A stretch of 7,873 nt of DNA from the NCBI GenBank assembly GCA_031273445.1, contig JAISRV010000438.1, positions 1 to 7,873 of the forward strand, read 5' to 3'. Of this stretch, positions 5,807 through 7,873 are shown in pieces (position 1 is the first letter of the stretch; each line of letters starts with the position of its first letter). The stretch comes from Candidatus Adiutrix sp. (GTDB taxonomy: Bacteria; Desulfobacterota; Desulfarculia; Adiutricales; Adiutricaceae). Made by a program: the position numbers and the translations under genes. Under the pieces are notes generated by a model. That model was not told the DNA's origin. It was given only the letters and a program-made list of their open reading frames with translations, and made no database searches.

Positions 5807-5842
5807 AGCCCGCGGGCGGGAACGCCCGCGGGCTCGTTTTTT
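5807..5842 (+). terminator. Strong intrinsic terminator ending the ABC operon
   Basis: A perfect 12-bp stem, AGCCCGCGGGCG (5807-5818) with CGCCCGCGGGCT (5823-5834), has a GGAA tetraloop of the stable GNRA class and is followed by CG and six T (5837-5842). An A-rich run before the stem (AAAAATAA) gives a T tract on the other strand too, so it may work in both directions, although no convincing minus-strand gene is seen. Confidence 0.92.
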
Positions 5843-5896
5843 AAATAGCTTGAATATTTGGAATATTTTTAGAGAGCGCGCTTTTTTAACTGCGAT

Positions 5897-6021
5897 ATAG
5901 ATTGATGGGGCTCTTATGTCCCCTCCAAAAGCCTCTTTTGCCCCTAAAAGCCCTTTCCTGGGGCCGGCAAGTTTATGCCGGCAGCTTTAATAATAAAAAT
6001 ATTATAATTATATCAATCTAT
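5897..6021. repeat. 10-bp inverted repeat enclosing 105 bases
   Basis: ATAGATTGAT (5897-5906) and ATCAATCTAT (6012-6021) are perfect reverse complements. Between them are GCCCC/GGGGC pairing segments (5940-5944, 5960-5964), a second hairpin GCCGGCA-6 bases-TGCCGGC (5963-5982), and a very AT-rich tail. No open frame of note. Could be a small miniature-transposon-like element, an RNA, or chance pairing in AT-rich DNA. Confidence 0.4.
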
Positions 6022-6109
6022 TAATTAAAATAAAGCTAATATAGTTCGCTGAAGAAAATTTTGAAAAAAATGCTTTTTAATCTGGCCTTTTTTAAGAAGA
6101 TGTGTTAGA

Positions 6110-6214
6110 CTTGATCTAAATTGAGGTCAAGCGAAGGCGGGATGAATTTATATTTCGCCTTTTCAGCCGCGAAATCCGTTTCCGCCGGGTTGAAGAAAGG
6201 TCGGTTCGCTTGAC
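6110..6214 (+). promoter_or_regulatory. Competing inverted repeats: candidate RNA switch or operator cluster
   Basis: Three related segments are present: A, CTTGATCT (6110-6117); B, AGGTCAAGCGAA (6124-6135); C, TTCGCTTGAC (6205-6214). A pairs with the first part of B (8 positions, one G-T). B (6126-6135) also pairs perfectly with C over 10 bp, closing a 69-base interior that holds a GGCG/CGCC hairpin and a GCGAAA/TTTCCGC hairpin with one bulge. The two pairings share GTCAAG and exclude each other. No known riboswitch core was recognised. At DNA level the same bases could be repeated operator half-sites. Confidence 0.35.
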
Positions 6215-6407
6215 GAGCAACTTCTATGACAACATTGTTACAGTATGATTTAAGCGCTTTACGTCTTAATGCGTGGCGCTATAGAACGCAGGCGGTAGCT
6301 TGATTTCCCGGCTGCGGGTTTTTGCGGACTATATTTTAAGGGGGCCTTCCGGCTGGCCGCTCCAGCCTCCAGGTTCCCGGGGCGGCGCCGACGGCGTCCG
6401 TTAATTT

Positions 6408-6432
6408 CGGGGCGGGCGCTTCGCCCGCCCCG
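6408..6432 (+). promoter_or_regulatory. Leader hairpin before the corrinoid protein gene
   Basis: CGGGGCGGGCG (6408-6418) pairs perfectly with CGCCCGCCCCG (6422-6432), an 11-bp stem with a CTT loop. No T tract follows. It ends 16 bases before the AGGAGG ribosome binding site (6449-6454), leaving that site exposed. A 5' stabilising element is more likely than a terminator. Confidence 0.6.
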
Positions 6433-6461
6433 GCTCAGCCACAAAATCAGGAGGAATTATC

Positions 6462-7085
6462 ATGGCGATCAAAGACGTGTACCAGGCTGTTCTCGATTTC
6501 GAAGAAGACAGCATTGCCGGGCTTATTGAAAAAGAACTTGCGGCCGGCGCCGACGTCGACAAACTGCTCCAGGAAGGCCTCATCTCCGCGATGGACGCCG
6601 TCGGCAAAAGCTTCTCTGAAGGCGAACTTTTCGTGCCTGAAATGCTCATGGCCGCTCAGACCATGAAAGAAGGGCTGAAAGTTCTTAAGCCGAAACTCGG
6701 CGCCGGCGGCGCCTCTTCAGCCGGCACTATCGTCATCGGCACCGTCAAGGGCGACCTGCACGACATCGGCAAAAACCTCGTCGGCATGATGCTGGAAGGC
6801 GGCGGCTTTGAAGTTCATGACCTGGGCGTCGACGTCGAACCCAAGGCCTTTGTCGACGCGGTCAAAAAACACGGCGCCACGATCATCGGCCTCTCCGCCC
6901 TTCTGACCACCACCATGCCGGCTATGGAAGAGACCGTGGCGGCCGTCAAAGAAGCCGGCCTGAACGTCAAGGTCATGATCGGCGGCGCGCCGGTGACCAA
7001 AGCCTATGCCGACAAGATCGGCGCCAACGGCTACTCCGAAGACGCCCCCAGCGCCGTGGAACTGGCCCGCTCGCTGGCCAAGTAA
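6462..7085 (+). CDS. Corrinoid (B12-binding) methyl-carrier protein, MtbC/MtgC-type
   Basis: A 207-residue cytoplasmic protein that carries a methyl group on the cobalt of a bound corrinoid between two methyltransferases. Residues 1-80 form the helical cap domain (LLQEGLISAMDAVGKSF, then GELFVPEMLMAAQTMKEGL, typical of methionine-synthase-like cap domains). A short glycine/alanine linker (80-87) leads to the Rossmann-like B12 domain. There GTVKGDLHDIGKNLV holds the Asp98-x-His100-x-x-Gly103 motif, with His100 as the lower cobalt ligand. GLSALLTTTMPAM and VMIGGAPVTKAYADKIGANGYSEDA complete the fold. Length and motifs match the small corrinoid proteins of methylamine, glycine-betaine and O-demethylase systems, whose substrate cannot be told apart by eye. 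The start has an excellent AGGAGG site (6449-6454). The downstream gene is the partner methyltransferase. Confidence 0.95.
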   Translation: MAIKDVYQAVLDFEEDSIAGLIEKELAAGADVDKLLQEGLISAMDAVGKSFSEGELFVPEMLMAAQTMKEGLKVLKPKLGAGGASSAGTIVIGTVKGDLHDIGKNLVGMMLEGGGFEVHDLGVDVEPKAFVDAVKKHGATIIGLSALLTTTMPAMEETVAAVKEAGLNVKVMIGGAPVTKAYADKIGANGYSEDAPSAVELARSLAK

Positions 7086-7109
7086 GTTCCCTACAGTCCG
7101 CCAGGGCCG

Positions 7110-7139
7110 ATCCACATGAGCCCCGCGGCTCATGTGGAT
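7110..7139 (+). terminator. 13-bp intergenic hairpin, possible partial terminator
   Basis: ATCCACATGAGCC (7110-7122) pairs perfectly with GGCTCATGTGGAT (7127-7139), with a CCGC loop, followed by ATTTGTTCG. The T tract is poor, so read-through into the methyltransferase gene is likely. Its place 24 bases after the corrinoid gene suits uneven expression or protection of the upstream message. Confidence 0.65.
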
Positions 7140-7184
7140 ATTTGTTCGTGAGCATCAACCATAAAAATTAAGAGGCAGACAAAA

Positions 7185-7873
7185 ATGATAATTGTTGGTG
7201 AACTGATCAACGCCAGCCGCAAGGCCGTCGGCGCCGCCATCGAAGCCGGCGACGCCGAATACATCAAACAGGTGGCCATAGACCAGGACAAGGCCGGCGC
7301 CACTTATATCGACGCCAACGCCGGCATCTTCGTCGGCGAAGAAGCCAAATATATGAAATGGCTGATTGAGCTGATTCAGGGCGTTTCCGATAAACCCATC
7401 GCCCTTGACAGCCCTGATCCCAAGGTCATAGAGGAAGGCCTGGCCCTGTGCAAGGTCACGCCTATGCTCAATTCCATTTCCCTGGAAAAAGACCGCTGGG
7501 AAAAGCTTCTGCCTATCGTCTCCGGCAATGTCGAACTCAAGGTCGTGGCCCTCTGCATGAGCGACGACGGCATGCCCACCACTTGCGACGACCGTCTGCG
7601 CATCGCCGACAAGCTCATTGAAGGCCTGACCGGCAAAGGCCTGAAAATAGATAATATTTATATCGACCCGCTCGTGCAGCCCTTGGGCACCGACCACACT
7701 TTCGGCGTGGAATTCATTAACGCCGTCAAGGCCGTCGCCGCCAAGTTCCCGGGCGTTCATTTCATGTGCGGCCTATCGAACATCAGCTACGGCCTGCCGG
7801 CCCGCAAGTTCATCAACCGCATTTTCATGGCCCAGGCCATCGCCTCCGGCCTTGACGGCGCCATCATCAACCC
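7185..7873 (+). CDS. Methyltetrahydrofolate/methylcorrinoid methyltransferase (AcsE/MtgA family), 3' truncated
   Basis: Open from ATG 7185 to the window end, 229 complete codons; related proteins are about 260 residues, so roughly 30 are missing. It is a pterin-binding TIM barrel (DHPS-like) that moves a methyl group between tetrahydrofolate and the corrinoid protein. Residues placed as in Moorella AcsE are visible: Asp75 in ALDSPDP, Asn96 in MLNSISLE, Asp161 in YIDPLVQPLGT (one position later) and Asn199 in GLSNISYGLP; these bind the pterin. GELINASRKA at the start and DANAG (43-47) fit the family. AAGAGG (7170-7175) is the ribosome binding site, 9 bases from the start. Beside a lone corrinoid protein, a methylcorrinoid:folate role (MtgA-like) is as likely as a Wood-Ljungdahl AcsE role; direction of transfer is not visible. 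Confidence 0.94.
   Translation, partial: MIIVGELINASRKAVGAAIEAGDAEYIKQVAIDQDKAGATYIDANAGIFVGEEAKYMKWLIELIQGVSDKPIALDSPDPKVIEEGLALCKVTPMLNSISLEKDRWEKLLPIVSGNVELKVVALCMSDDGMPTTCDDRLRIADKLIEGLTGKGLKIDNIYIDPLVQPLGTDHTFGVEFINAVKAVAAKFPGVHFMCGLSNISYGLPARKFINRIFMAQAIASGLDGAIIN

Larger units (their letters stand above)
5629..6461. other. 833-base gap without a convincing gene
   Basis: Contents in order: a 5629-5800 stretch open on both strands but without supported starts; a 12-bp palindrome CGATCTAGATCG (5787-5798); a strong terminator (5807-5842); an inverted-repeat-bounded AT-rich section (5897-6021); a set of complementary segments that could form alternative RNA structures (6110-6214); and a GC-rich hairpin just before the corrinoid gene (6408-6432). 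I found no tRNA arms, B12-box-type riboswitch core or clean sigma-70 or sigma-54 promoter. TATAAT at 6003-6008 and TATGAT at 6244-6249 lack matching -35 boxes. Confidence 0.7.

Noticed and set aside
6280..6300. Sigma-54 promoter (TGGCGCTATAGAACGC)
   Set aside because: The spacing between GG and GC is 11 bases rather than 10 and the flanking consensus bases are not met.
6250..6461. Cobalamin riboswitch before the corrinoid gene
   Set aside because: Only a short CAGCCAC-like string (6437-6442 region) recalls the B12 box; the rest of the conserved core is missing.
6259..6649. Minus-strand open frames across the corrinoid leader and gene
   Set aside because: They are low-complexity antisense readings of GC-rich leader and of the well-supported corrinoid gene.

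Overview
The window reads as a GC-rich (but with AT-rich intergenic stretches) chromosomal segment of a flagellated, diderm, anaerobe-like bacterium. A Desulfobacterota/Deltaproteobacteria origin is my best guess. It rests on an E. coli-type CheY, a tetracysteine A24A prepilin peptidase, a polar amino-acid ABC uptake operon and a corrinoid protein plus methyltetrahydrofolate-type methyltransferase pair. This is inference from gene content; no taxonomic marker is present. All supported genes are on the + strand.

Layout: (i) 1-549, the 3' end of an unrecognised, possibly GNAT-like protein, followed by an intrinsic terminator (555-591). (ii) 680-1060, a canonical chemotaxis response regulator CheY with its own terminator (1067-1091). 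(iii) 1118-5628, a co-directional block: prepilin peptidase, then after 6 bases a polar amino-acid ABC transporter in the unusual order permease - ATPase - solute-binding protein - permease, closed by a strong hairpin terminator (5807-5842). (iv) 5629-6461, 833 bases without a convincing gene, including an AT-rich stretch and several inverted repeats, one set of which could form alternative RNA structures. (v) 6462-7873, a B12-binding corrinoid protein, a 13-bp intergenic hairpin, and a corrinoid/methyl-folate methyltransferase cut off by the window end.

How the genes work together: the ABC genes would encode a periplasmic receptor, two different but related membrane subunits (a probable heterodimer) and one ATPase, for uptake of a polar amino acid or similar small solute. 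The corrinoid protein would carry a methyl group on its cobalt, exchanged with tetrahydrofolate by the methyltransferase. The substrate-specific methyltransferase that would load or unload it is not in view.

The most unusual sequence structure lies at two successive junctions of the ABC operon. The permease/ATPase junction is a 41-bp unit present three times. It leaves a relay of start-stop (ATGA) overlaps through two 14-residue mini-ORFs before the ATPase. The ATPase/solute-binding-protein junction is a separate 79-80-bp unit present in two full copies plus a partial one, each full copy holding a hairpin followed by a T tract. No CRISPR array, tRNA, rRNA, insertion sequence or obvious new defence system is visible.
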